Positions 52,475 to 59,746 of a stretch of 64,000 nucleotides of DNA are shown here, in pieces (position 1 is the first letter of the stretch; every line of letters starts with the position of its first letter). The stretch is from Lentzea aerocolonigenes (lineage in GTDB: Bacteria > Actinomycetota > Actinomycetes > Mycobacteriales > Pseudonocardiaceae). Below the pieces are notes generated by a model, which made no database searches, was not told the DNA's origin, and saw only the letters and a program-made list of their open reading frames with translations. The position numbers and the translations under genes are program-made. The stretch is taken from NCBI RefSeq assembly GCF_000974445.1, contig NZ_BBOJ01000021.1, forward strand, positions 62,001 to 126,000, written 5' to 3'.

Positions 52475-53447
52475 TGACCACCTTCCCCAGCGGTTGCTCG
52501 CTCTCGTAGTACCGGAAGGCCTCGACGACGTCCTCGAACGCGAACTCGCGGTCCACCACCGGCCGCAGACCGCCGGCCTCGATCGCGCGGTTCATCGCCC
52601 GGAACTGGGCCTGGCTGCCGACCGCGATCGGCCGCACGCTCGCGCCGGAGCCGAACAGCAGCCTCGGGTCGAGCGGCGGCACGTCCCCACCGATGAACCC
52701 GACGAGTGCCACTTCCCCGCCCACCGCCACCGCGCGCAATGACTGCGACAGGTCGCCGGCCACGTCCACGACGTGGCCGGCACCGCGGCCAGTCCTGGAG
52801 CGCACTTCGGTGGGCCAGTCCGGTGTGCGGTGCAGAACCTCGTGCGCTCCCAACGCCTTCAGCCGTCGTGCCTTGTCCTCGCTGCTCGTCAGGGCGATCA
52901 CCTCGGCTCCGAGCAGGACGGCGAGCTGCACCGCGAACAACGACACGCCACCGGTTCCGAGCGTCACGACCGTGTCGCCCGCGCGCACACCGGACAGCGC
53001 GTTCCAGGCCGTCACGCCGGCGCACGGAAGCGTTGCGGCCTCGGCGAAGGACAGGTGCCGCGGCACCGGGACGAGTGCGGACTCCGGCAGCACCACCAGT
53101 TCGGCCAGCATCCCGTCCAGCGATCCGCCCAGTTGCGGCAGGTGCTCCGGCCCGAACGGACCGTCGAGCCAGCTCGGGAAGAGTCCGGCGGTGACTCGGT
53201 CACCGATCTGGGTCCGGTGCACGCCAGGTCCCACGGCCACCACCTCGCCCGCGCCGTCCGACACGGGAACGAGGTCGGGCTTGACCGGCAACACGTACGT
53301 GCCGCGCAGCACGAGCAACTCGCGGAAGCTGAGCGACACCGCCCGCACGGCCACCAGGACCTCACCGGGTCCCGGCTCCGGCGCGGGTGTCTCCTCCAGC
53401 CTCAACCCGTCGATCCCCGCACCTGGGGTCGCGCGCCAGCTACGCAT
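52461..53447 (-). CDS. MDR-family NAD(P)-dependent oxidoreductase
   Basis: 328 aa. GroES-like start with PGPGEVLVAVRAVSLSFRELLVLRG, substrate/cofactor loop VPVSDGAGEVVAVGPGV, and Rossmann motif TLGTGGVSLFAVQLA at about residue 167. The structural zinc Cys cluster is absent, as in quinone-oxidoreductase-like members. The start overlaps the end of the SnoaL-like gene by 8 bp (ATGCGTAG), indicating an operon read from 53814. Confidence 0.92.
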   Translation of the reverse strand: MRSWRATPGAGIDGLRLEETPAPEPGPGEVLVAVRAVSLSFRELLVLRGTYVLPVKPDLVPVSDGAGEVVAVGPGVHRTQIGDRVTAGLFPSWLDGPFGPEHLPQLGGSLDGMLAELVVLPESALVPVPRHLSFAEAATLPCAGVTAWNALSGVRAGDTVVTLGTGGVSLFAVQLAVLLGAEVIALTSSEDKARRLKALGAHEVLHRTPDWPTEVRSRTGRGAGHVVDVAGDLSQSLRAVAVGGEVALVGFIGGDVPPLDPRLLFGSGASVRPIAVGSQAQFRAMNRAIEAGGLRPVVDREFAFEDVVEAFRYYESEQPLGKVVITAG

Positions 53448-53814
53448 CGACGGCCTCGCGCGGCGACCTCTTGGTGTACCCCAGCGCTTCCACGATCTGG
53501 CCGTCGCGGACCTGCATGAGGTTCACGCCGCGCACGTAGTCGAGCGGGCCCTCGCCGAACCGGTACCGCCACTTGATCGTGGCGCGGTCACCGGCCACCA
53601 CGACGTCCTCCTGCTCGAACCGGGTGTCGCGGTTGCCGGCGAGCGCCCGCCAGAACGTCAGGCACTCGTCCCGCCCCACGCACCGCAGGCCCTCGGGAGC
53701 CGGCTCGATGGCCTCCATCACGCAGTCCTCGTGGACCAGGTCCTCCAGCAACGTCCAGTCGTGCTCGGCGAACGCGGCGTTGAACTTCTTGATCACTTCG
53801 CTCACATCGGTCAT
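53440..53814 (-). CDS. SnoaL-like (NTF2-fold) protein
   Basis: 124 aa from the ATG at 53814. KKFNAAFAEHDWTLLEDLVHEDCVME, then TFWRALAGNRDTRFEQEDVVVAGDRATIKWRYRFGEG and YVRGVNLMQVRDGQIVEALGY are typical of SnoaL-like polyketide-cyclase/isomerase folds. No ribosome site is visible, so the mRNA may be leaderless. First gene of a two-gene operon with the MDR enzyme; divergent from the XRE regulator. Confidence 0.88.
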   Translation of the reverse strand: MTDVSEVIKKFNAAFAEHDWTLLEDLVHEDCVMEAIEPAPEGLRCVGRDECLTFWRALAGNRDTRFEQEDVVVAGDRATIKWRYRFGEGPLDYVRGVNLMQVRDGQIVEALGYTKRSPREAVDA

Positions 53815-53848
53815 GCACCGATCTTGTGATCTCCGGTGGGGCAGAACA

Positions 53849-53864
53849 ATTCCCTGCGGGGAAT
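53849..53864. promoter_or_regulatory. Palindrome between SnoaL and XRE genes
   Basis: ATTCCC and GGGAAT form a perfect inverted repeat around TGCG. It lies 34 bp upstream of the SnoaL ATG and 25 bp before the XRE start, so it is a plausible operator for the XRE/MmyB protein. Confidence 0.6.
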
Positions 53865-53889
53865 GGACGAACAGGCTAGGAAGGACACC

Positions 53890-54714
53890 GTGCCGACGAT
53901 CGAGAACCACCTGGGAAGCGAGCTGCGCCGGTGGCGGGACGCGCGCCGGATCAGCCAGCTGGAGCTGGCGTCGAGGGCGGGCACCACGCAGCGCCACCTG
54001 AGCTTCGTCGAGACCGGACGGTCGCTGCCCGGCCGCCCGCTCGTGCTGCGCCTCGCCGAGTCGCTGGACCTGTCGCTGCGGGAACGCAACGCGCTGCTGG
54101 TCTCGGCCGGGTACGCGCCCGCGTTCAGCGAGACGAACCTCGACGACCCCCGGATGCGGCCGGTGCGGGAGGCGCTGCACCAGGTGCTCGCCGGGCACCT
54201 GCCGTACCCGGCGCTGGTCGCGGGCCCGCTCGGGCAGATCGTCGCCGCCAACGACGCGATCGGCGTGCTCAGCGAGGGCGTCGCGCCGGAACTGCTGGCG
54301 GGTCGGAACATCTGGCGGCTGGCCCTGCACCCGGACGGCATGGCCGCCCGCGTGCAGAACCTGGCCGTGTGGGGCAGGCACGTGATCGAGGGCCTGCGCG
54401 CCAGGGCGGCCCGTCATCCCGACCCGCGGCTCAGCGAACTGATCACCGAGCTGTCGGGGTACCTGCCGGACGCGCCACCGCCCGGCAGGGACTACCTGGG
54501 TTTCGCGGTCCCGCTGGAGCTGCGGACCTCGGAAGGAACCCTGCGGCTGCTCACGACGCTGACGTCGTTCGCCACCGCCGTGGACGTCACCCTCGCCGAA
54601 CTGCACCTGGAGGCGTGGCTACCCGTCGACGAGGCCACCGCCGACGTGCTGCGCCGGCGTCACGACGGCTCGACTGCCGGGCAACCGGCCGGAATCTCGA
54701 GGTCGAGCAGGTAG
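53890..54714 (+). CDS. XRE-family regulator with MmyB-like ligand domain
   Basis: 274 aa from the GTG at 53890, selected for the AGGAAGGA site directly before it and because the helix-turn-helix (LGSELRRWRDARRISQLELA) then starts at residue 7; GTG 53836 and ATG 53863 are alternatives. From about residue 95 a PAS-like MmyB ligand-binding domain follows (PYPALVAGPLGQIVAANDA). Such regulators often control a divergent oxidoreductase operon. The last 55 bp overlap the convergent hydrolase gene. Confidence 0.9.
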   Translation: MPTIENHLGSELRRWRDARRISQLELASRAGTTQRHLSFVETGRSLPGRPLVLRLAESLDLSLRERNALLVSAGYAPAFSETNLDDPRMRPVREALHQVLAGHLPYPALVAGPLGQIVAANDAIGVLSEGVAPELLAGRNIWRLALHPDGMAARVQNLAVWGRHVIEGLRARAARHPDPRLSELITELSGYLPDAPPPGRDYLGFAVPLELRTSEGTLRLLTTLTSFATAVDVTLAELHLEAWLPVDEATADVLRRRHDGSTAGQPAGISRSSR

Positions 54715-56042
54715 TTCTCGACTCCGCCGCGGGTGCAGTCGCTGCGCGGGTAGGCGACGTGGCCCCAGCCCTCGTAGGTCATCAGGGCGGTGTTGCGCGG
54801 CGCCTGCCGGTGGAGGTTGACCGCCCACGCGTACGGGGTGACCGGATCGTGCCGCGCGCTGAGCACCAGGATCCTCGGTGCGTCGGCGATGTCGAGGCGG
54901 TGCGGCGGGTTGGCGGGCGGCCCCGCGACGCCGATGCACGCGGTGGCCTCGTCGTGGCCGATGAAGCTGCCGCGCATGATCGGTGACCGGCGCAGCTCCT
55001 CGGCACGCAGCCGCGAGTACTCCTGGAAGTTCTTGACGCGCAACGAGAAGTCCTGGCAGACCGTCGCCAGCCGGACCGACTCGTAGTTCGGTTCGAAGTC
55101 CAGCGCCGCCTCGGCCTCGGCGCCGAGCCTGCCGGCGATGACGTTCGCGATCCAGCCGAAGTCCGGTCCGCCGAGCCCCTGGTAGACCGTGTCGATCAAC
55201 CGCTGCCGGCCGGAGGGGTCACTGTCGAGGGCCTTCTCCCAGGCCGCGTACACGTCCTGCCCGTGCAGGGCACACGACACCGTGCGGTCGCACCAGCGGG
55301 CGAACTCGACGAACGAGTCGTCCACCGCCGCCGCCCTGTCCCCCGTGAACCGGCGCGTGTCGACGCTGTGGTCGACAACGCTGTCGAGGACCATCGCGCG
55401 GACCCGGTGGCCGAACTTCTCGGCGTACAGCTGGCCGAACACCGTGCCGTAGGAAAGTCCGAGGTAGCTGATCTTCCGCTCCCCCAGCGCCCTGCGCATT
55501 GCGTCCATGTCCTGCGCGACGGTGGCGCTGTCGGAGTGGTCGAAAATCGGTCCGCTGCGCTCGCGCCACTTCTGGAGCACGCCCTGGTTGTGGCGCAGCA
55601 GCGCGGTGAACCCCGCCTCGTCCGACGGGTAGATCGACGGCTGGTCGTTCATCAGGTCCGCGCACCGGATCGGCAGGCTGTTGCCCGTGCCGCGCGAGTC
55701 GATGCCAACGATGTCGAACCTCGCCCGCAGCTCGGGGCTGAACAGGCGGGAGAGCGCGAACTGCGCCGCCGAGCCACCGGGCCCGCCGGGGTCGACCATC
55801 AGCACACCCAGCCGCCGCGCGGGATCGGTGGCGACGTGGCGTGCCACCGCGATCTCGATGCGCCCGCCGCCGGGCCTGCTCCAGTCGAGCGGCACGCTCA
55901 GCGTCCCGCACTCGCCCTCGGGGTTGTCCTCGCAGGGCGCCCAGGCGATGGACGGCGCCTGCTCCGCGGCCGCCACACCCCCGCTGATCACCAGAACCAT
56001 CGCCGCGATAGGTAACGCCAGTGCCCGTCTCATCAGGCGCAC
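54660..56042 (-). CDS. Secreted alpha/beta hydrolase (TAP/tripeptidyl aminopeptidase-like)
   Basis: 460 aa from a GTG at 56042 (GGAGG 4 bp upstream); an ATG at 56033 is equally possible. Signal peptide residues about 6-26. GGPGGSA forms the oxyanion loop, nucleophile elbow is GLSYGTVFG (Ser about 195), Asp in SARHDPVTPY and His in EGWGHVAYP. The C-terminal TAP-like domain has paired Cys. Homologues are secreted proteinases (SlpD/SlpE type) cleaving N-terminal peptides. The 3' end overlaps the XRE gene on the other strand by 55 bp. Confidence 0.9.
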   Translation of the reverse strand: MRLMRRALALPIAAMVLVISGGVAAAEQAPSIAWAPCEDNPEGECGTLSVPLDWSRPGGGRIEIAVARHVATDPARRLGVLMVDPGGPGGSAAQFALSRLFSPELRARFDIVGIDSRGTGNSLPIRCADLMNDQPSIYPSDEAGFTALLRHNQGVLQKWRERSGPIFDHSDSATVAQDMDAMRRALGERKISYLGLSYGTVFGQLYAEKFGHRVRAMVLDSVVDHSVDTRRFTGDRAAAVDDSFVEFARWCDRTVSCALHGQDVYAAWEKALDSDPSGRQRLIDTVYQGLGGPDFGWIANVIAGRLGAEAEAALDFEPNYESVRLATVCQDFSLRVKNFQEYSRLRAEELRRSPIMRGSFIGHDEATACIGVAGPPANPPHRLDIADAPRILVLSARHDPVTPYAWAVNLHRQAPRNTALMTYEGWGHVAYPRSDCTRGGVENYLLDLEIPAGCPAVEPS

Positions 56043-56109
56043 AGTGCCTCCAGCTGTGGGAGCGTTCTTACGTTAGCGCTCACAACACTTTCAGAAGCAC
56101 AATGCGGGG

Positions 56110-56877
56110 GTGAACGCGCCCAGACGAGGCAGGCCCGCCGGTCCCACCGGACCGGTGATCGGACGTGCGCTCCAGCTCCTCGACGCGTTCGACGCCGAGC
56201 ACCGCGAACTGACGCTGAGCGAGCTCGCCCGGCGCGCGGACCTGCCGCTGTCGACCGCACACCGGCTGATGCACGAACTCTGCCTGTGGGGTGCCGTCGA
56301 GCGAGGCGGCGACGGCCTGTACCGGATCGGCCTGCGCTTGTGGGAGCTCGGCTCGCTCGCGCCGCGCGGTCCGGGCCTGCGCGAGACCGCGTTGCCGTTC
56401 CTGGAGGACCTCTCCCTGATCACCCGGGAGAACGTGCAGCTCGCCGTCCGGGAGGGCGCGGAGGTCGTCTTCGTCGAACGGATCGCGGGCTCCGGCGCGG
56501 TGCCGGTGCTCACCCGCGTCGGCGGCCGGTTCGCGCTCACCGCCACCGGCGTCGGCCTCGTGCTGCTCGCGCACGCCCCCGTCGAGGTCCAGGAGGAGGT
56601 GCTCGGCAGCCCGATCGAGCGCTACACCGCCGAGACCGTCACCGACCCCGCCCGGTTGCGCCGGATGCTCGCCGACGTCAGGGCGAACGGGTTCTCGATC
56701 AGCGACCGCCAGGTCACGATGGACGCCCTGTCGGTCGGCGCGCCGATCCGCGACCGGAGCGGGGCGGTGATCGCCGCGGTCTCGTTGGTCGTTCGGCACG
56801 GCAGCACGACCGCGCACGCGCTGGCACGGCTCGTGCGGACCAGCGCGCAGGCGATCTCGCGGGCCCTGTCGGCGTGA
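56110..56877 (+). CDS. IclR-family regulator
   Basis: 255 aa from a GTG at 56110. N-terminal winged helix ELTLSELARRADLPLSTAHRLMHEL (residues about 33-57), then the GAF-like effector domain with VAVPGGRF-type segment (VGGRFALTATGVGLVLLAHAP) and GFSISDRQVTMDALSVGAPI. It lies 165 bp upstream of the Rieske oxygenase on the same strand, so it most likely controls the aromatic catabolic genes. Confidence 0.92.
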   Translation: MNAPRRGRPAGPTGPVIGRALQLLDAFDAEHRELTLSELARRADLPLSTAHRLMHELCLWGAVERGGDGLYRIGLRLWELGSLAPRGPGLRETALPFLEDLSLITRENVQLAVREGAEVVFVERIAGSGAVPVLTRVGGRFALTATGVGLVLLAHAPVEVQEEVLGSPIERYTAETVTDPARLRRMLADVRANGFSISDRQVTMDALSVGAPIRDRSGAVIAAVSLVVRHGSTTAHALARLVRTSAQAISRALSA

Positions 56878-56966
56878 GAGCCTCCGCTCGGCCACCCACA
56901 CGCCGGCACAAGCTCACACCCGCACCCAGTCGATCTTGGGCATCCTCTCGGCCTAAGAGCTTCCAT

Positions 56967-56976
56967 TTTCCGGAAA
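56967..56976. promoter_or_regulatory. Palindrome upstream of the Rieske oxygenase gene
   Basis: TTTCCGGAAA is fully palindromic, preceded by a further TTCC (56961). It lies 66 bp before the oxygenase ATG. IclR-family operators are often TTCC/GGAA palindromes, so this is a candidate IclR site. Confidence 0.45.
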
Positions 56977-57042
56977 CCCCGCTACGACCGACGCAGTGGT
57001 TCAGGTCACGCTGAGCCTCCCCACCACGAAGAAGGAGCTCCG

Positions 57043-58077
57043 ATGCCCGGCTTCCCGCGCGACCAGTGGTACGTCGCCGCCTACGGGTCCGAGATCGAGC
57101 ACGACCTGTTCACCCGCACCATCTGCGGCGAGCCGATCCTGTTCTGGCGCACCCGCGAGGGCACCGTGACCGCGATGCCGGACCGGTGCGTGCACCGGCG
57201 TTTCCCGTTGTCCCAGCCGCCTTCGCGGCTCGTCGACGACCAGGTGGTCTGCGGCTACCACGGTTTCACCTACGACGCGGGCGGCAAGTGCGTCGCCGTG
57301 CCGGGACAGACCCGGATTCCGCGCACCGCAAGGCTTCTGCCGTACCCGGTCGTGGAGCAGGACTCGTTCGTGTGGGTCTTCATCGGCGACCCGGCCAACG
57401 CCGACGCGTCGCGGATCCCGCGCGCGCCGTGGCTCGTCGCGGACGACTACACGACCGTCTGCGGCATGGAACCGTTGAACGCCAGGTACGAGTTGCTCGT
57501 CGACAACCTGCTGGACCTCTCGCACGAGACGTACCTGCACGGCGGTTACATCGGCACGCCCGAGGTCGCCGCCACGCCGATCACGACCGAGGTCGACGAG
57601 GACGCGGGCATCGTCTACGTCTCGCGGCACATGGACGACGCGGAGTGCCCGCCGTTCTACTCGAAGTCGACCGGCCTGCAGGGCAGGATCGCGCGCTGGC
57701 AGGACATCGAGTACACGCCGCCGTGCCTGTACAAGCTGCACAGCCGCATCGCGCCGGTCGGCTCCGTGCCCAACCCGGACGGGACCGACCCGGACGCGTT
57801 CCACGTCGAGGTCGTCTACGCGATCACGCCGGAGACCGAGAACTCGACGCACGACTTCTGGGCCGTGGCGAGGGACTTCGCGCTCGGCGACGAGGAGGTC
57901 TCGGCGTTCCTCGCGGAGAACAACCGCACGGTCGTCATGCAGGACGTCGTGGCGCTGAACGTGCTGGAGCAGGTCATCGCCAACGAACCCGAGGGCTACC
58001 AGGAACTGTCGGTCAACATCGACACCGGTGGGCTCGCCGCGCGCAGGATGCTCAAGAAGCTGGCCGAGAAGTCATGA
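57043..58077 (+). CDS. Rieske mononuclear-iron oxygenase (VanA-like)
   Basis: 344 aa, ATG after AAGGAG. Rieske cluster: C49-x-H51 (RCVHRRFPLS) and C70-x2-H73 (CGYHGF). The catalytic iron site is in DNLLDLSHETYLH (Asp, His, His), following NARYELLVDN. Length and layout fit the vanillate O-demethylase / related aromatic oxygenase group, which removes a methyl as formaldehyde or hydroxylates a ring. The usual Pro after the first Cys is Val here. Forms an operon with the following 52-aa gene and the VanB-type reductase, each overlapping by 4 bp. Confidence 0.9.
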   Translation: MPGFPRDQWYVAAYGSEIEHDLFTRTICGEPILFWRTREGTVTAMPDRCVHRRFPLSQPPSRLVDDQVVCGYHGFTYDAGGKCVAVPGQTRIPRTARLLPYPVVEQDSFVWVFIGDPANADASRIPRAPWLVADDYTTVCGMEPLNARYELLVDNLLDLSHETYLHGGYIGTPEVAATPITTEVDEDAGIVYVSRHMDDAECPPFYSKSTGLQGRIARWQDIEYTPPCLYKLHSRIAPVGSVPNPDGTDPDAFHVEVVYAITPETENSTHDFWAVARDFALGDEEVSAFLAENNRTVVMQDVVALNVLEQVIANEPEGYQELSVNIDTGGLAARRMLKKLAEKS

Positions 58078-58232
58078 AGATGCTCACCGGCAACCGCATC
58101 TACCGCATCCACTGGGTCCTCGGCACCGACCGGCTCCGCGCGGTGTGCCACTGCGACGCCGAGCGCGAGTTCGAGGACCCGGTGGAGCTGTGGGAGTGGC
58201 TGCTCGACCACCCGGTGGGGCACACGCCGTGA
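58074..58232 (+). CDS. 52-residue protein between oxygenase and reductase
   Basis: It starts MKMLTGNRIYRIHWVLG at an ATG overlapping the oxygenase stop (ATGA), and its stop overlaps the reductase start (GTGA). The two perfect overlaps show it is a real, coupled gene. Composition is basic then acidic, with a C-x-C (CHCDAE) and two Trp near the end (ELWEWLLDHP). No membrane segment. No family recognised; an accessory or assembly factor for the oxygenase is one possibility. Confidence 0.8.
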   Translation: MKMLTGNRIYRIHWVLGTDRLRAVCHCDAEREFEDPVELWEWLLDHPVGHTP

Positions 58233-59158
58233 AACTGTTGCTGGAGAAGAAGGAAAGCATCTCCGACGGGGTGGTGCTGCTGACGCTGCGCCACCCGGAC
58301 GGCGACCCGCTGCCGGCCTGGACGCCTGGCTCGCACGTCGACCTGGTGCTCACCGGTGACCTGGTCCGCCAGTACTCGTTGTGCGGCGACCCGGCGGACA
58401 CGTCGTCCATCAAGGTCGCCGTGCTGCGCGAGCCCGAAGGACGCGGTGGCTCGCGGCACGTGCACGACGTTCTCGACGAAGGACAGCTGGTCGAGATAGC
58501 AGGGCCGCGCAACCACTTCGAGCTCGTCGAGGCGAAGCGCTACCTGTTCATCGCGGGCGGCATCGGCATCACGCCGATCCTGCCGATGATCGCGCAGGCA
58601 CGGCAGGCGAACCACGAGTGGCGGCTGGTCTACGGCGGCCGGACGCGGTCCTCCATGGCGTTCCGCGACGAGCTGGAGGCCCTCGGCCAGGTCGAGATCC
58701 ACCCGCAGGACGAGCACGGCCTGCTGGATCTCCAGTCACTGCTCGGCGAACCGGAGGAAGGCACCGCGGTGTACTGCTGCGGACCGGAACCCCTGCTGGC
58801 CGCCGTCGAGCAGCACTGCGCGGCGTGGCCGAAGGGTGCTCTCCACGTCGAACGGTTCTCGCCGAAACCCGACGCGGACCGAGGACCCCGGCACGAGTTC
58901 GAAGTGGAGCTCGCGGAGACGGGCAAGGTGTTGCGGGTGCCGCCGGACCAGTCCGTGCTCGAGGTCGTCGAACGAGCGGGCGTGTCCGTGCTGTCGTCGT
59001 GCCAGGAAGGCACGTGCGGCACCTGCGAGACGATCGTGCTCGACGGCACGCCCGACCACCGCGACTCCGTCCTCACCGACGAGGAAAAGGAGACCGGCGA
59101 CGCGATGATGATCTGCGTGTCCCGGTCGCGCTCTCCCCGGCTCGTGCTCGACCTCTGA
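58229..59158 (+). CDS. VanB-type ferredoxin-reductase (FMN + [2Fe-2S])
   Basis: 309 aa from a GTG at 58229. Phthalate-dioxygenase-reductase family: flavin site RQYSLCGDP, NAD domain FIAGGIGITPILPM and YCCGPEPLL, and a C-terminal plant-type ferredoxin with SSCQEGTCGTC and a distal Cys in MMICVSRS. It passes electrons from NAD(P)H to the Rieske oxygenase encoded 2 genes upstream. Confidence 0.94.
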   Translation: MKLLLEKKESISDGVVLLTLRHPDGDPLPAWTPGSHVDLVLTGDLVRQYSLCGDPADTSSIKVAVLREPEGRGGSRHVHDVLDEGQLVEIAGPRNHFELVEAKRYLFIAGGIGITPILPMIAQARQANHEWRLVYGGRTRSSMAFRDELEALGQVEIHPQDEHGLLDLQSLLGEPEEGTAVYCCGPEPLLAAVEQHCAAWPKGALHVERFSPKPDADRGPRHEFEVELAETGKVLRVPPDQSVLEVVERAGVSVLSSCQEGTCGTCETIVLDGTPDHRDSVLTDEEKETGDAMMICVSRSRSPRLVLDL

Positions 59159-59165
59159 CGAACAC

Positions 59166-59194
59166 TTGACAGTTCAACTAGGCAGAACCATGAT
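59166..59194 (+). promoter_or_regulatory. Strong orphan promoter reading toward the MarR gene's 3' end
   Basis: TTGACA at 59166, 17-bp spacer, CATGAT at 59189. It starts 7 bp after the reductase stop and points rightwards, where only the opposite-strand MarR gene lies. An AGGAG and ATG follow (59244-59259) but the frame closes after four codons (Met-Arg-Gly-His). Confidence 0.55.
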
Positions 59195-59198
59195 TTCT

Positions 59199-59217
59199 AT
59201 ATCAGGAATCCTGATAT
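59199..59217. promoter_or_regulatory. Perfect 19-bp palindrome
   Basis: ATATCAGGA and TCCTGATAT flank a single A. A further half-site ATCCTGAT occurs at 59223-59230, 15 bp from the same sequence in the palindrome. It overlaps the expected transcription start of the orphan promoter; a repressor site, possibly for the adjacent MarR. Confidence 0.7.
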
Positions 59218-59267
59218 TAGAGATCCTGATGCAGAAGCTCGACGAGGAGCGGAAACATGCGTGGGCA

Positions 59268-59699
59268 CTAGGTGAGAGCGGCGCGGCACCGGTTGAGCAG
59301 GTCGTGCAGCGCAGTTCGCTCGTCAGAGTTGAGCCTGCTCACCATCCGTTCCTCGATCGCCGCGATCTCGGCGGCGTGCTCGTCCAGGAACGCCTTTCCC
59401 TTGTCGGTGAGGCTGATCAGCAACCTCCTCCCGTGAGCGGGGTCCTGCTCGCGGGTGATCAGCTCACGACGCTCCAGCGCGGCGACCATGTCGGTCATCG
59501 TCTGCGCGGTCACGAACGAGTTCCGCGCCAGTTCCGCTGACGTGAGACCGTCGCGGCCGGCCAGCACCGTCAGCGCGGTGTACTGCAGGGTCGTCACGCC
59601 GGCGGGGCGCAGCACCTCGTCCATGAGTGCGCGCACCGCGAGTTCCACCTGCTTGACCTCGTACATCAGCGACGGTCGCAAGAGCCTCACCTTCCCCAT
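59268..59699 (-). CDS. MarR-family regulator of aromatic catabolism
   Basis: 143 aa winged-helix protein: TSAELARNSFVTAQTMTDMVAALERRELITREQDPAHGRRLLISLTDKG. Divergent from the aldehyde dehydrogenase gene with 47 bp between starts, so it probably regulates it. Candidate sites are the 13-bp inverted repeat at 59701 and the palindrome at 59199. Confidence 0.92.
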   Translation of the reverse strand: MGKVRLLRPSLMYEVKQVELAVRALMDEVLRPAGVTTLQYTALTVLAGRDGLTSAELARNSFVTAQTMTDMVAALERRELITREQDPAHGRRLLISLTDKGKAFLDEHAAEIAAIEERMVSRLNSDERTALHDLLNRCRAALT

Positions 59700-59700
59700 C

Positions 59701-59713
59701 GATCGTCTCGATC
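59701..59713. promoter_or_regulatory. Inverted repeat at the MarR/aldehyde dehydrogenase junction
   Basis: GATCG-TCT-CGATC is perfectly symmetric and lies 1 bp upstream of the MarR start codon and 33 bp before the dehydrogenase ATG. Confidence 0.5.
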
Positions 59714-59746
59714 ACAGCGAAGCCTGTCACAGGAAGGCAAATCCAC

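Noticed and set aside
59166-59540. 124-codon plus-strand frame downstream of the VanB gene
   Set aside because: Mostly antisense to the MarR gene with no domain; the N-terminal part covers the promoter and palindrome.
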